A stretch of 64,000 nt of DNA from Ectopseudomonas khazarica (GTDB lineage Bacteria > Pseudomonadota > Gammaproteobacteria > Pseudomonadales > Pseudomonadaceae). The stretch lies in assembly GCF_004521985.1 (NCBI RefSeq), contig NZ_SBHZ01000010.1, forward strand, positions 124,001-188,000. The letters are read 5' to 3'. The notes under the pieces are model-generated. The model made no database searches. It was not told where the DNA came from and saw nothing but the letters and a program-made list of their open reading frames with translations. Below, piece after piece: positions 46,301-54,791 of this stretch. Every line of letters begins with the position of its first letter. Positions within the stretch are counted from its first letter, which is position 1. The position numbers and the translations under genes were made by a program.

Positions 46301-48585
46301 CGGCGCTGATCCTCAGCCAGCTGCTGCCGCTGCGCGAAAGCGCCGGCCTGCTGCGCTTCGCGCCCACCGCGCGCGGGTTCGCCGCGCTGTTCTGGAACCG
46401 CTGGGGGGCGGACATCGAGGCCGAACTGTGGCCGGAGCGTGCACGCAGCAGCCTGCACCTGCGTCAGCTGTTCGGCAGCAGCGATGGTGTCCGCCGCCTG
46501 CAGGACGAAATCGATGCGGCGATGCAGCGCTTTCTCGCTCAGCATCCGCTGCCGGTCGATGCCGCGCAGCGTCAGCAGGCTGCGGCCTATCTGATCGAGG
46601 AACTGGCGGCCAAGCCCATCGAGTTCACCTTCAGCAAATACGCCCGCCAGCTGCTCGACACCCTGCAGCAGCGCATGCAGGCCAGCCACGTGTGGGACGA
46701 CTACCGCGCGGCCCTCGACAACCTGCGCGGCCGCCCGCAGCAGCGCTGGTCGCTGGTGCAGACCTGGCTCGATGGCCTGTGTGCGCAGGACGAGGCCCTG
46801 CGCGAGCTGCTCGACTACGTGCCCGAGGCGATCGCCATCAGCCTGCTCGATGACGACTTCCCCCGGCGCTTCACCGAGGTCGACCTGCGCTTCAGCGTCA
46901 GCGGCCTGCTCGGTGACCATCCGCGTCTGCAGGATGCGACCCTGGTGCTGGCCATCGACGATTACTTCGCCCGCCTGCAACAGCATCTGGAGCACTTCGT
47001 GCCGCAGCTGCAGCGTTACCAGACGCTGCGTCAGGAGGTCATCAACCGCGAGCGCGAGGCGCTGCGCCTGGCCGAGTTCAAGCCGCGGCCGCTGTCGTCG
47101 TTCGTGCGCAACAAGCTGATCAACGACGTCTACCTGGGCTTCATCGGCGACAACCTGGCCAAGCAGATGGGCACCGCCGGCGAGAACAAGCGGACCGACC
47201 TGATGGGCCTGCTGATGCTCATCTCGCCGCCGGGTTACGGCAAGACCACCTTGATGGAGTACGTGGCGCACCGCCTGGGTCTGATCTTCATGAAGGTCAA
47301 TGGCCCGGCGCTGGGCCACGAGGTGCGCTCCATCGATCCGGCGCAGGCGCCGGACGCCACCTCGCGCCAGGAGCTGGAAAAGCTCAACCTGGCGCTGGAG
47401 ATGGGCAACAACGTCATGCTCTACGTCGACGACATCCAGCACACCCACCCCGAGTTCCTGCAGAAGTTCATCTCGCTGTGCGACGGCACCCGGCGCATCG
47501 AGGGCGTGTGGAAGGGCAAGACCAAGACCTACGACATGCGCGGCAAGAAGTTCTGCGTGGTGATGAGCGGCAACCCCTACACCGAGTCCGGCGAAGTCTT
47601 CAAGATTCCGGACATGCTCGCCAACCGTGCCGACATCTACAACCTGGGCGACACCCTGGGCGGCATGCAGGAGGCCTTCGCGCTGTCCTACATCGAGAAC
47701 AGCCTGACCTCCAACCCGGTGCTGGCGCCGCTGGCCACCCGCGACATGGCCGACGTCTACCGTTTCGTCGCCAAGGCCGAGGGCAAGCCGTTCTCCGCCA
47801 ATGAACTGAGCCACACCTACAGCGCCGCCGAGATCAACGAGATTTCCTCGACCCTGCAACGCCTGATGCAGGTGCGCGACGTGGTCGGCCGGGTCAACCA
47901 GCAGTACATCGTCAGCGCCGCGCAGGCCGACCAGTACCGTACCGAGCCGCCGTTCAAGCTGCAGGGCAGCTACCGCAACATGAACAAGATGGCGGAGAAG
48001 ATCAGCTCGGTGATGAACGATGGCGAGCTGCTGCAGCTGATCGCCGACCACTACCAGGGCGAGTCGCAACTGCTCACCACCGGTGCCGAAGAGAACCTGC
48101 TCAAGCTCGCCGAGCTGCGTGGCAATCAGACGCCCGAGCAGGCCGAGCGCTGGGCGCAGATCAAGCGCGACTTCATGCGCAACAAGGCCATGGGCGGCAG
48201 CGACAGCGATGTCGGTGGCCGCGTGGTGGCGCAGCTCAACGACCTGGTGGAAAGCGTGCGTGGCCTGGGTGCCGGCAAGCCGGCGGCCGAGGCGCCCAGC
48301 GTGCCCTGGGAGCAGCTGCTGGCGGGGTTGGACAACCTCGGCAAGCTGCGGCCACAGGTGGAAGTGGTTGCACCTGCGCAGCCGGGCACGCAAAAATTGC
48401 TTGAGAACCTGGCCGACAGCCTGGAAAACAGCTTCCTGCCGCTGATCAAGGCGATGGACAAGAAGATCGACATCGATTTGCGCACGCACAACCGCATGCT
48501 GGAAATATCCACCCAACTGCGCGACCTCGGCACGCTGCTCGGACACGAGCAGCGCAGCGACGCCGCGGATGACGAGGCGCCGTGA
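43348..48585 (+). CDS. Giant AAA ATPase, 'DNA repair ATPase' family
   Basis: 1745 residues. Residues 1-450 form a beta-rich N-terminal region; 450-900 are predicted long coiled coils; an AAA module starts near 1290 with Walker A PPGYGKTT (P1294-T1301) and Walker B MLYVDD (about 1356-1361), followed by sensor-like CVVMSGNPYTESGE. The last 200 residues are helical. Databases call this family 'DNA repair ATPase', but I know of no direct evidence; similar ATPases accompany TerB, PspA and flotillin genes. It is likely a large cytosolic machine working with the upstream membrane proteins. AGGAAG lies before the ATG. Confidence 0.85.
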   Translation: MSDVQTQDVLDKAVAEGGAYEVLHKRLQEQGQRLRGLTEALNGQRLAEFGSSAMEAIGRVRIRTENNCIARDIVQVGECLLFGYNVFLGLKKETTISDVFSLYRLVQGAEGFDAEPVSLEGSFLAQASFVADFNELYTYYKNTRLLQLAIRDGKLLASFQIGERVSDIRVFRWSISTDGKEVRYIDNRGERDIALPAPFDFEWQKTSREMAVTGRHPHMNILDTVFVETVGGDLTIKVENNTQDGLGIYREAVVDKTQSLDDAQIEYARLGSLILLKVLPYREEQWRYLVFNSLTNQVERIDAIGLACVQLPEDHGIIFPGGYYLQSGEYKTFEQPMDGMRFKRSVRSPNGEDVQYIFYHPEEGRSALFTYNMIKRQLHNPIFGHGYARLEDGRMVIFSAEGSEPTRIHPMQIWQTPFESDDYAARQPARSGFFGRIGNAELVRGVSDLLNLSREIDSREVSVARYTQLCQNTRRLFDVYHWLGDAQCAELAPLLREVAATSELVLDEFEKVESIRQQSARAMTEAETRQKSLLAGLLVDSWDEVQHFVEALNAITAQRGQLLTIRDYRYIDVARIDAMEAELLEAQERVAAATSNFLASDAALQPYVQRLGELDGQAQKAESVTQLNEPLVEMQAMAGNLDMLSSLMASLKIDDATQRTRIVESISEVYAHLNQAKARAEQRRKGLGSAETVAQFGAQFKLFSQGITNALALSQDPEKCDEQLSRLLVQLEELESQFGDHEEFLSDILGKREELLETFESHKQSLLDDRQRRAQGVLDAAQRILDSLGRRTARLTQMEELNAFFAADPLILKLREMAERLRELKDSVKADDVEARLKGARDQAVRALRDKSELFEEGGNVIKLGPRHRFSVNTQELDLTLMPRGDGLYLHLTGTDFLEPLRDETLEGLRDYWQVSLESESPSLYRAEYLAGLVLDAAVAGREGLSLDLLKTHLAQPQSLTRVIRDFAAPRYKDAYEKGIHDHDAALILSQLLPLRESAGLLRFAPTARGFAALFWNRWGADIEAELWPERARSSLHLRQLFGSSDGVRRLQDEIDAAMQRFLAQHPLPVDAAQRQQAAAYLIEELAAKPIEFTFSKYARQLLDTLQQRMQASHVWDDYRAALDNLRGRPQQRWSLVQTWLDGLCAQDEALRELLDYVPEAIAISLLDDDFPRRFTEVDLRFSVSGLLGDHPRLQDATLVLAIDDYFARLQQHLEHFVPQLQRYQTLRQEVINREREALRLAEFKPRPLSSFVRNKLINDVYLGFIGDNLAKQMGTAGENKRTDLMGLLMLISPPGYGKTTLMEYVAHRLGLIFMKVNGPALGHEVRSIDPAQAPDATSRQELEKLNLALEMGNNVMLYVDDIQHTHPEFLQKFISLCDGTRRIEGVWKGKTKTYDMRGKKFCVVMSGNPYTESGEVFKIPDMLANRADIYNLGDTLGGMQEAFALSYIENSLTSNPVLAPLATRDMADVYRFVAKAEGKPFSANELSHTYSAAEINEISSTLQRLMQVRDVVGRVNQQYIVSAAQADQYRTEPPFKLQGSYRNMNKMAEKISSVMNDGELLQLIADHYQGESQLLTTGAEENLLKLAELRGNQTPEQAERWAQIKRDFMRNKAMGGSDSDVGGRVVAQLNDLVESVRGLGAGKPAAEAPSVPWEQLLAGLDNLGKLRPQVEVVAPAQPGTQKLLENLADSLENSFLPLIKAMDKKIDIDLRTHNRMLEISTQLRDLGTLLGHEQRSDAADDEAP

Positions 48586-49133
48586 GGCGAGGCTGGCTGG
48601 TTGAGCTGCGTCCGCTGCTGCTGATCAGTGGTGCGATGCTGCTGCTGCAACTGGCCAACAGCGCCCTTGGCGGCGCCCTGAACGTCTGGGGCCTGGTGCC
48701 CCGGCATGTCGAGGCATTGCCGGGCATTCTCTTCGCGCCCTGGCTGCACGGCAGCTGGGCGCACCTGCTCAGCAACCTCAGCGGTTTGCTGGTGCTGGGC
48801 AGCCTGGTGCTGTTGCGCTCACGGCGCGACTTCCTGTTCTCCAGCGCCTTCATCATCATCGGCAGCGGCCTGCTGGTCTGGGTGTTCGGCCGTACCGGCC
48901 TGCACATCGGTGCCAGTGGCTGGCTGTTCGGTTTCTGGGGCCTGTTGCTGGCGCGCGCCTGGTTCGAGCGCAGCCTGCTCGACCTGCTGCTGGCGGTGCT
49001 GGTGTTCTTTCTCTATGGCGGCTGGTTCTTCGGCTTGTTGCCGCGTGCCGGCGTTTCTTTCGAATATCACCTGGCGGGAGCGTTCTGCGGTGTGTGTTAC
49101 GCCGCCCTGAGCCGCCGCCGTCTCACTCGATGA
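48582..49133 (+). CDS. Rhomboid-family intramembrane protease
   Basis: 183 residues with about six helices. Catalytic features are complete: HGSWAHLLSN (oxyanion His/Asn, N65), GASG with Ser112 and EYHLAG with His163. Its GTG start overlaps the ATPase stop by 4 nt, so the two are translationally coupled. Substrates are unknown; a protease inside a membrane-stress locus could release a membrane-tethered partner. Confidence 0.9.
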   Translation: MRRGWLVELRPLLLISGAMLLLQLANSALGGALNVWGLVPRHVEALPGILFAPWLHGSWAHLLSNLSGLLVLGSLVLLRSRRDFLFSSAFIIIGSGLLVWVFGRTGLHIGASGWLFGFWGLLLARAWFERSLLDLLLAVLVFFLYGGWFFGLLPRAGVSFEYHLAGAFCGVCYAALSRRRLTR

Positions 49134-49145
49134 AAAGGACTTTGC

Positions 49146-49835
49146 ATGGACTTCAACCATCTCGATCAGCAACTGCGTGACAGCCTCGCCGACCTGCGTC
49201 TGAGCAACGAGGAGCGCGACGAACTGCGCCAGCTGGGCAGCGAGCTGAGCAGCGACCAGGTGCGCTTCATGCGCAACCGCGCCTTCGCCCTGGCCCGTGA
49301 GCTGATGCGCGAGCCGACCAATGTCGAGCCGGTGCTGAAGTGGCTGGAGCAGGTGATCAAGACCCTCGACAGCGTCGGCAGCGCTCCGCGCGTGGAGCAT
49401 GCTACGGCGCACTTCAGTCCGGGCGAGAGCTGCCGGCGCAAGATCCGCGACCTCTGCCGCCAGGCGCGCAAGAGCGTGGAGATCTGCGTCTACACCATCT
49501 CCGACGATCAGCTCAGCGAAGAGGTGCTCGCCTGCCATGAGCGCGGCATCGCGGTGCGGGTGATCAGCGACAACGAAAAGCAGTTCGATGCCGGCAGCGA
49601 CATCCAGCGCCTGCGTGACAAGGGCGTGCCGCTGCGCATCGATGCCGGTCCCTTCCACATGCACCACAAGTTCGCCCTGTTCGACGGTCGCCTGCTGCTC
49701 AACGGCAGTTTCAACTGGACCCGCAGCGCCAGTACCAGCAACGAGGAAAATCTGCTGGTGATCGACCATCCGCAACTGGTGGCGGCCTACAGCCGCGAGT
49801 TCGAGATGCTCTGGACGCGTTACGCAGACAACTGA
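49146..49835 (+). CDS. Phospholipase-D-like protein with one HKD motif
   Basis: 229 residues. A helical N-terminal region (about 1-90) precedes a single PLD domain with the HKD motif H173, K175, D180 (HHKFALFD) and GSFNWT after it. A single HKD means the active site needs a dimer, as in Nuc-type endonucleases and the mitochondrial MitoPLD; no signal peptide, so a cytosolic nuclease or phosphodiesterase is more likely than a lipase. AAAAGGA precedes the ATG. The stop overlaps the helicase start by one base. Confidence 0.88.
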   Translation: MDFNHLDQQLRDSLADLRLSNEERDELRQLGSELSSDQVRFMRNRAFALARELMREPTNVEPVLKWLEQVIKTLDSVGSAPRVEHATAHFSPGESCRRKIRDLCRQARKSVEICVYTISDDQLSEEVLACHERGIAVRVISDNEKQFDAGSDIQRLRDKGVPLRIDAGPFHMHHKFALFDGRLLLNGSFNWTRSASTSNEENLLVIDHPQLVAAYSREFEMLWTRYADN

Positions 49836-52546
49836 TGACTCAGCCTCACGCCCAACGGCTTCTCGGTTTCTACCGCAGCTGCTACCTGGCCGACAGCCGC
49901 GACCTGGACCTGGACAACGTTGCCCGGCTGCCCGGCAAGCGCTGGGCCTGGCTCGACGGGGACGAGGAACTGGCCAGCGGCGGTGTGCCGCTGCTGCCGC
50001 TGTCGGCCGAGCTGGGCCGGGAGCTGGCCGAGGCGCAGACGCTGTACCAGCGTGAGCTGCAACTGATCTACGGCGTGCTGCCGATCTGTGGTCGCCAGCA
50101 GCTGGACGGCGGCGCATCGCGGGCCATCTGCGGCCCCCTGATGTATTACGAGGCCAGCCTGCAGCCGACTGCCGATGGCCAGGCCCAGTTGCTGGTCATC
50201 GATCCGCAGCAGGTGCGTGGCAACTGGCGTCTGCTGCGCAGCCTGTTCGACGAAAGTGGCGCGGACAGCCTGGACGGCCTGCCGTTGCCCAGCGGGGTGC
50301 TGGACGCCTCGGCACTGGGTCAGTTGCTCGCCTGGGTGGCGCGCCATACGCAGGTGCGTGAGGTCAGCGAGGCGGCGGGCTTTCCCCGGCTGGTCGACGG
50401 CGAGGCGCTGGGCAAGGCCCAGCGCCGGCGCAGCCTGTCGCTGCAGGCGGGCGCCTTCGTCGCCCTGGTGCCGCGTGGCAGTGGCAGCCGTGGCATCGCC
50501 CATGAGCTGCAGTTGCTGCAGGAGGCGCAGCAGCTGTCGCCGGCCCTGTTGCAACTGCTCGGCGAGGCGTCGGACGCGCCGTTGTCCGTGGTCGCGAGCA
50601 CGCCGCAGCGCCTGCCGGCCCAGCTCAGCCTGGCGCAATGCCGCGCGCTGGACAATGCCGCGCGCCATTGCCTGAGCCAGATATCCGGTCCGCCCGGCAC
50701 CGGCAAGAGCTACAGCCTGGCGGCGCTGGCGCTGGATCGTTACCTGCAGGGCGAGAGCGTGCTGCTGGTCAGCCGCAGCGCCCAGGCCGTGCGGGTCATC
50801 GCGCAGAAGCTGCGTGAAGACTTCGGCCTGCGCGAGGGTATCCTGGAGGGCGATGGGCAGAGCCTGCGCCAGGCCTTGCGCGACCGCCTGCAGCGCATGC
50901 TGCAGGGCGAGATTTCCGATGTCAGCGACCAGCTCGAGGCGCGCCAGCGCAGTGAGCTGGAGGTGCTGACCCAGGCCGAGCGCCGCCTTTCCGGCGACTT
51001 CGTGGCCCGCTGCGAGCAGGCCGTGCGCTGGAGCCGTCTGCTGCTGCGCGCCGAGCGCGGCAGCCTGGCTTTCTGGCGCCGGTGGCTGCAGGTGCCCTGG
51101 GTACGCAGGCGGGTCGGCAGCAGCGTGCGTCCCTGGGCGTTGCTGGACGAGCTGCGTGAATGCCAGCAGCGCCGCCAGCAGCTCAGCCGCGAGCACCTCA
51201 ACAGCCATCACAGCCTGGCACTCAAGCGTCTGCTGATGACCGACCGCAGCCTGTTCGTGCGCTACAACCAGGCCATCCGTGCGCGCAATTCGCAGCGCCA
51301 GCTGGCGCTGTTCGAGGGCATCGATCCGGCGCGCCTGCTGGCCGCGTTCCCGATCTGGGTGGTGACGCTGGACGAGCTGCACCGCCTGCTGCCGTTGCGC
51401 GCCGGGTTGTTCGACGTGATGGTGATGGACGAGGCGACCCAGTGCGACATCGCCTCGGCGCTACCGGCCTTCCAGCGCTGCAAGCGCGCGGTGGTGACCG
51501 GCGACGCGCGCCAGCTGCGGCATATCTCCTTTCTCTCCCGCGTGCGCGAGGCGCAGCTGCTGCAGCGTGCCGGGCTGCAGGCGGACGAGCGCGAGGCCTG
51601 GAGCTACCGCGACAACAGCGTGCTGGACCTGGTCGGCCTGCAACTGGCCAGCCAGGACGCGGTGGTGTTCCTCGACGAGCACTTCCGCAGCCGCCCGGCG
51701 CTGATCCGTTTCAGCAACGAGCTGTTCTACGACCAGCGCCTGCGGGTGATGAAGGAACGTCCCGGTGGCGACACCTGCGACAGCCTGCAACTGCTGCGCG
51801 TCGAGGGCGCACGTGGTCGCAATGGGGTCAACGAGGCGGAGGTCGAGCGGGTGCTGGAGTTGCTGCGCGAGCACTTCGACACCTACCGGAACAGCCCGCT
51901 CAAGCCCAGCGTTGGCGTGCTGTCGCCGTTTCGCGACCAGGTCGAGCGCATCCGCGAGCGCATTGGCGAGAGCATGCCGCTGGAGCAGTTGCGCGCGTTT
52001 CGCCTGCTGGTGGACACGCCCTACGGCTTCCAGGGCGAGGAGCGCGACCTGATGATTCTCAGCTTCGCCATCGACGTCGAGTCCACCCAGGCGGCCCACT
52101 ACCTGAACCGCGCCGACCTGTTCAACGTGGCCATCACCCGCGCCCGTGAGCGCCAGGTGCTGCTGTTCAGTGGTGACGAACGCCAGTTGCCGGCCACCCA
52201 TCTGCTGCGCCGTTACCTGGAATTTCAGCAGCAACCGGCGGTCAGTTTGCAGGCAGGGGCCATCGATGTCGCTCGCCAGGATCTGTGCCAGGCGCTCGAA
52301 GCGCAGGGCGTCGGGGTGTGGAGCCACTACCCGCTGGCTGGGCAGGTGCTGGATCTGTTCTGCCGACGCGGCGACAGATGCCTGGCCATCGACCTGATCG
52401 GTTTCCCTGGCGAAGGCGAAGGCTTTCTCGAACTGGAGCGCTACCTGGTGCTGGCCCGCGCCGGTCTGGAAACCCTGCCGCTGAGTTACGGTCTCTGGCA
52501 GGAGGCGCCGGACCAGGCCGTGCAGGCGGTGCTGGCGCGGCTCTGA
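49835..52546 (+). CDS. Superfamily 1 (UPF1/DNA2-like) helicase with nuclease-like tail
   Basis: 903 residues. About 280 N-terminal residues carry no clear domain. The helicase core has Walker A GPPGTGKS (G285-S292), Walker B DEAT (D532-T535), motif III TGDARQL, motif V-like YGFQGEERD and motif VI NVAITRARE. The last 90 residues (VLDLFCRRGDRCLAIDLIG) resemble the Vsr/MTES_1575 type of restriction-endonuclease fold seen behind similar helicases; the usual catalytic Glu is not obvious. TGATG overlap couples it to the PLD gene. Likely unwinds or remodels nucleic acid with the PLD partner. Confidence 0.87.
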   Translation: MTQPHAQRLLGFYRSCYLADSRDLDLDNVARLPGKRWAWLDGDEELASGGVPLLPLSAELGRELAEAQTLYQRELQLIYGVLPICGRQQLDGGASRAICGPLMYYEASLQPTADGQAQLLVIDPQQVRGNWRLLRSLFDESGADSLDGLPLPSGVLDASALGQLLAWVARHTQVREVSEAAGFPRLVDGEALGKAQRRRSLSLQAGAFVALVPRGSGSRGIAHELQLLQEAQQLSPALLQLLGEASDAPLSVVASTPQRLPAQLSLAQCRALDNAARHCLSQISGPPGTGKSYSLAALALDRYLQGESVLLVSRSAQAVRVIAQKLREDFGLREGILEGDGQSLRQALRDRLQRMLQGEISDVSDQLEARQRSELEVLTQAERRLSGDFVARCEQAVRWSRLLLRAERGSLAFWRRWLQVPWVRRRVGSSVRPWALLDELRECQQRRQQLSREHLNSHHSLALKRLLMTDRSLFVRYNQAIRARNSQRQLALFEGIDPARLLAAFPIWVVTLDELHRLLPLRAGLFDVMVMDEATQCDIASALPAFQRCKRAVVTGDARQLRHISFLSRVREAQLLQRAGLQADEREAWSYRDNSVLDLVGLQLASQDAVVFLDEHFRSRPALIRFSNELFYDQRLRVMKERPGGDTCDSLQLLRVEGARGRNGVNEAEVERVLELLREHFDTYRNSPLKPSVGVLSPFRDQVERIRERIGESMPLEQLRAFRLLVDTPYGFQGEERDLMILSFAIDVESTQAAHYLNRADLFNVAITRARERQVLLFSGDERQLPATHLLRRYLEFQQQPAVSLQAGAIDVARQDLCQALEAQGVGVWSHYPLAGQVLDLFCRRGDRCLAIDLIGFPGEGEGFLELERYLVLARAGLETLPLSYGLWQEAPDQAVQAVLARL

Positions 52547-52642
52547 GGCGCCGCTTCGCGGATGCGTCGTCGCGGCGTCGCTTGACGCGTGCGGCGATCG
52601 TGGCCTAGGCCTTTGGTAGACCAACACTGTGCCGGGGGGCTC

Positions 52643-54082
52643 ATGACACTGCGCAATGCTGTTCAACTGATCACCTATCCCGACCGCCTGGGGCGCAATC
52701 TGGGCGAACTCTACCAGCTGCTCGACCGGCACCTGGGCGATGCCCTGGGCGGTGTGCATATCCTGCCGCTGTATCCGTCCAATGCCGACGGTGGCTTCTC
52801 GCCGCTCACCCACATGGAGGTGGACCCGCGCTACGGCGACTGGGCGGATGTCGAACGCATCTCCGCGCGTTTCGACCTGTGCGTCGACCTGGTGATCAGC
52901 CATATCGCCGACGAGTCACCGGAGTTTCTCGATTTCGTCGCGCGCGGCCAGGACTCGCCCTACGCGGAGCTGTTCGTGCAGGTCGACAGCCTGGGCGAGA
53001 TCAGCCATGACGACCTGGCCAAGATCCATATCCGCAAGGAGAAGGAGCCATTTCGCGACGTGCGGCTGGCCAACGGCGAGACCTGCCGGGTCTGGTGCAC
53101 CTTCACCGAACGGCAGATCGACCTGAACTACGATTCGCCACAGACCTACCAGCTGATGGAGCAGTACATGGCCTTCCTCGCCGCGCGCGGGGTCAAGCTG
53201 TTCCGCCTGGACGCCTTCGGCTACACCACCAAGCGCATCGGCACCAGCTGCTTCCTGGTGGAGCCGAACGTCTATCGCATCCTCGAATGGTTTCGCGAAA
53301 CCGGGGCCAAGTACGAGACCGAGATGCTCCCGGAGGTGCACGACCATATCAGTTACCAGTACGCCATCTCGCGTCGGCAGATGCGCCCCTATGCCTTCGC
53401 CTTGCCGCCGCTGGTGCTGCATGCCTTGCTCACGGGGAGCAGTCGCTACCTCAAGCACTGGCTGCGCATGTGTCCACGCAACCAGATCACCGTGCTCGAT
53501 ACCCATGACGGCATCTGCATTCCCGATGTCGAGGGCATGTTGCCCGAGGCGCAGATCCAGTACCTGGTCGACGAGATCTCGACGCGCAGCGCCGACCCGA
53601 TCCTGCGCCGCTCGGCGGTGAACGTGCACAGCGTGGGCGCCATCTATCAGCTGACCTGCACCTTCTACGAGGCGCTGATGCGCAACGACGAGGCCTACAT
53701 TGCCGCACGGGCCATGCAGTTCTTCACCCCGGGCATCCCGCAGGTGTACTACGTCGGCCTGCTCGCCGGCTGCAACGATTTCGATCTGCTCGAGCGAACC
53801 GGCGAGGCCCGCGACGTCAACCGCCATTACTACAGCGTCGAGGAGGCCGAGCAGGCCTTGCAGCAACCGCTGGTGCAGCGCCTGCTGGCGCTGATGCGTT
53901 TCCGCTGCCGGCACCCGGCCTTCGAGGGGCGTTTCGAGCAGAACTATTCGGCGGATGACCAGCTGCTGCTGGCCTGGCGCCATGGCGAGCACTACTGCCG
54001 CCTGCACCTGGACCTGAGCAGCCTGCAGGCGAACATCGAGTACAGCGACGAGCAGCGGGGGATCTGCCACATGACCTGCTGA
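52643..54082 (+). CDS. GH13 subfamily 18 sugar phosphorylase
   Basis: 479 residues, cytosolic. The TIM barrel begins NAVQLITYPDRLGRNL. Catalytic residues align with sucrose phosphorylase: nucleophile D190 (RLDAFGY), acid/base E231 (MLPEVHD) and transition-state stabiliser D289 (DTHDGI). The family phosphorolyses sucrose, sucrose 6'-phosphate, glucosylglycerol or glucosylglycerate; the exact substrate needs loop comparison. No sugar transporter or regulator is nearby. It lies 96 bp after the helicase gene, co-directional, with GGGGGG near the ATG. ATG 52643 is chosen; the longer frame has no conserved sequence. Confidence 0.9.
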   Translation: MTLRNAVQLITYPDRLGRNLGELYQLLDRHLGDALGGVHILPLYPSNADGGFSPLTHMEVDPRYGDWADVERISARFDLCVDLVISHIADESPEFLDFVARGQDSPYAELFVQVDSLGEISHDDLAKIHIRKEKEPFRDVRLANGETCRVWCTFTERQIDLNYDSPQTYQLMEQYMAFLAARGVKLFRLDAFGYTTKRIGTSCFLVEPNVYRILEWFRETGAKYETEMLPEVHDHISYQYAISRRQMRPYAFALPPLVLHALLTGSSRYLKHWLRMCPRNQITVLDTHDGICIPDVEGMLPEAQIQYLVDEISTRSADPILRRSAVNVHSVGAIYQLTCTFYEALMRNDEAYIAARAMQFFTPGIPQVYYVGLLAGCNDFDLLERTGEARDVNRHYYSVEEAEQALQQPLVQRLLALMRFRCRHPAFEGRFEQNYSADDQLLLAWRHGEHYCRLHLDLSSLQANIEYSDEQRGICHMTC

Positions 54083-54146
54083 AGGTCGGCGGGGGCCATG
54101 CTTTCGCGGTAGACTTGCGCTCTTTCGACCAGCCAAGAAGCCCGCC

Positions 54147-54686
54147 ATGGCCCTGCCATCGACCACCTACAAGATCGACCTGAACCTCACCGACATGGAT
54201 CGCAGCGTCTACCAGACCCTGCGTTTCACCGTCGCCCGCCATCCTTCGGAAACCGAGGAGCGTCTGGCCGCGCGGTTGATCGCCTATGCGCTGTTCTACG
54301 ACGAGCAACTGGCCTTCGGCCGTGGTCTGTCGGACGTCGACGAGCCGGCGCTGTGGGAGAAGAGCCTGGATGATCGCGTGCTGCACTGGATCGAGGTGGG
54401 GCAACCGGACAGCGAGCGCATCACCTGGTGCTCGCGGCGTACCGAGAAGTTCAGCCTGGTGGCCTACGGCAACCTGCGCGTGTGGCAGGGCAAGTGCCTC
54501 GACCCGGTGCGCAGCCTGAAGAACATCAACGTCGTGGCCCTGGGGCAGGAGGCGCTGGCCGAGCTGTCGCTGGACCTGCCGCGCTCGCTCAGCTGGAGCG
54601 TGATGATCAGCGATGGCGAGCTGTTCGTCACCGACGAGCGCGGCCAGCACGAGATTCCGCTGGAGTGGTTGGCCGGCCAGCGCTGA
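54147..54686 (+). CDS. YaeQ family protein
   Basis: 179 residues. Start MALPSTTYKIDLNLTDMDR and the segments RLIAYALFYDEQLAFGRGLSD, WIEVGQPD and ISDGELFVTD are characteristic of YaeQ, whose structure is a PD-(D/E)XK nuclease fold with unknown activity. It was once reported to compensate for RfaH loss. Its neighbour recJ may be linked functionally, but two repeats intervene. Confidence 0.93.
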   Translation: MALPSTTYKIDLNLTDMDRSVYQTLRFTVARHPSETEERLAARLIAYALFYDEQLAFGRGLSDVDEPALWEKSLDDRVLHWIEVGQPDSERITWCSRRTEKFSLVAYGNLRVWQGKCLDPVRSLKNINVVALGQEALAELSLDLPRSLSWSVMISDGELFVTDERGQHEIPLEWLAGQR

Positions 54687-54691
54687 GCGCT

Positions 54692-54764
54692 GTAGGGTGG
54701 ACGACGCCCTTTTCGTCCAGCACAACGCGTGTGCGGGGTGGATGGATGCCGTGTCGCCCACCCT
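54692..54764. repeat. Palindromic intergenic repeat, TAGGGTGG class
   Basis: TGTAGGGTGGACGACGCCC at the left and CGCCCACCCTGCG at the right form imperfect arms, with TTCGTCCA repeating the GGACGA pattern inside. It starts 5 bases after the YaeQ stop. It is the third copy in the window of this class. Confidence 0.7.
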
Positions 54765-54791
54765 GCGCATCAGCCCGGCGAGTGTCGAGCC

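Noticed and set aside
46180..48546. 788-codon antisense frame inside the giant ATPase gene
   Set aside because: Codon-bias shadow; the plus strand carries Walker motifs, and the antisense protein looks random with no ribosome site.
49146..52546. A complete known defence system such as DISARM
   Set aside because: Only the PLD and helicase types are shared; there is no methyltransferase or the other DISARM components, and the helicase is a different branch.
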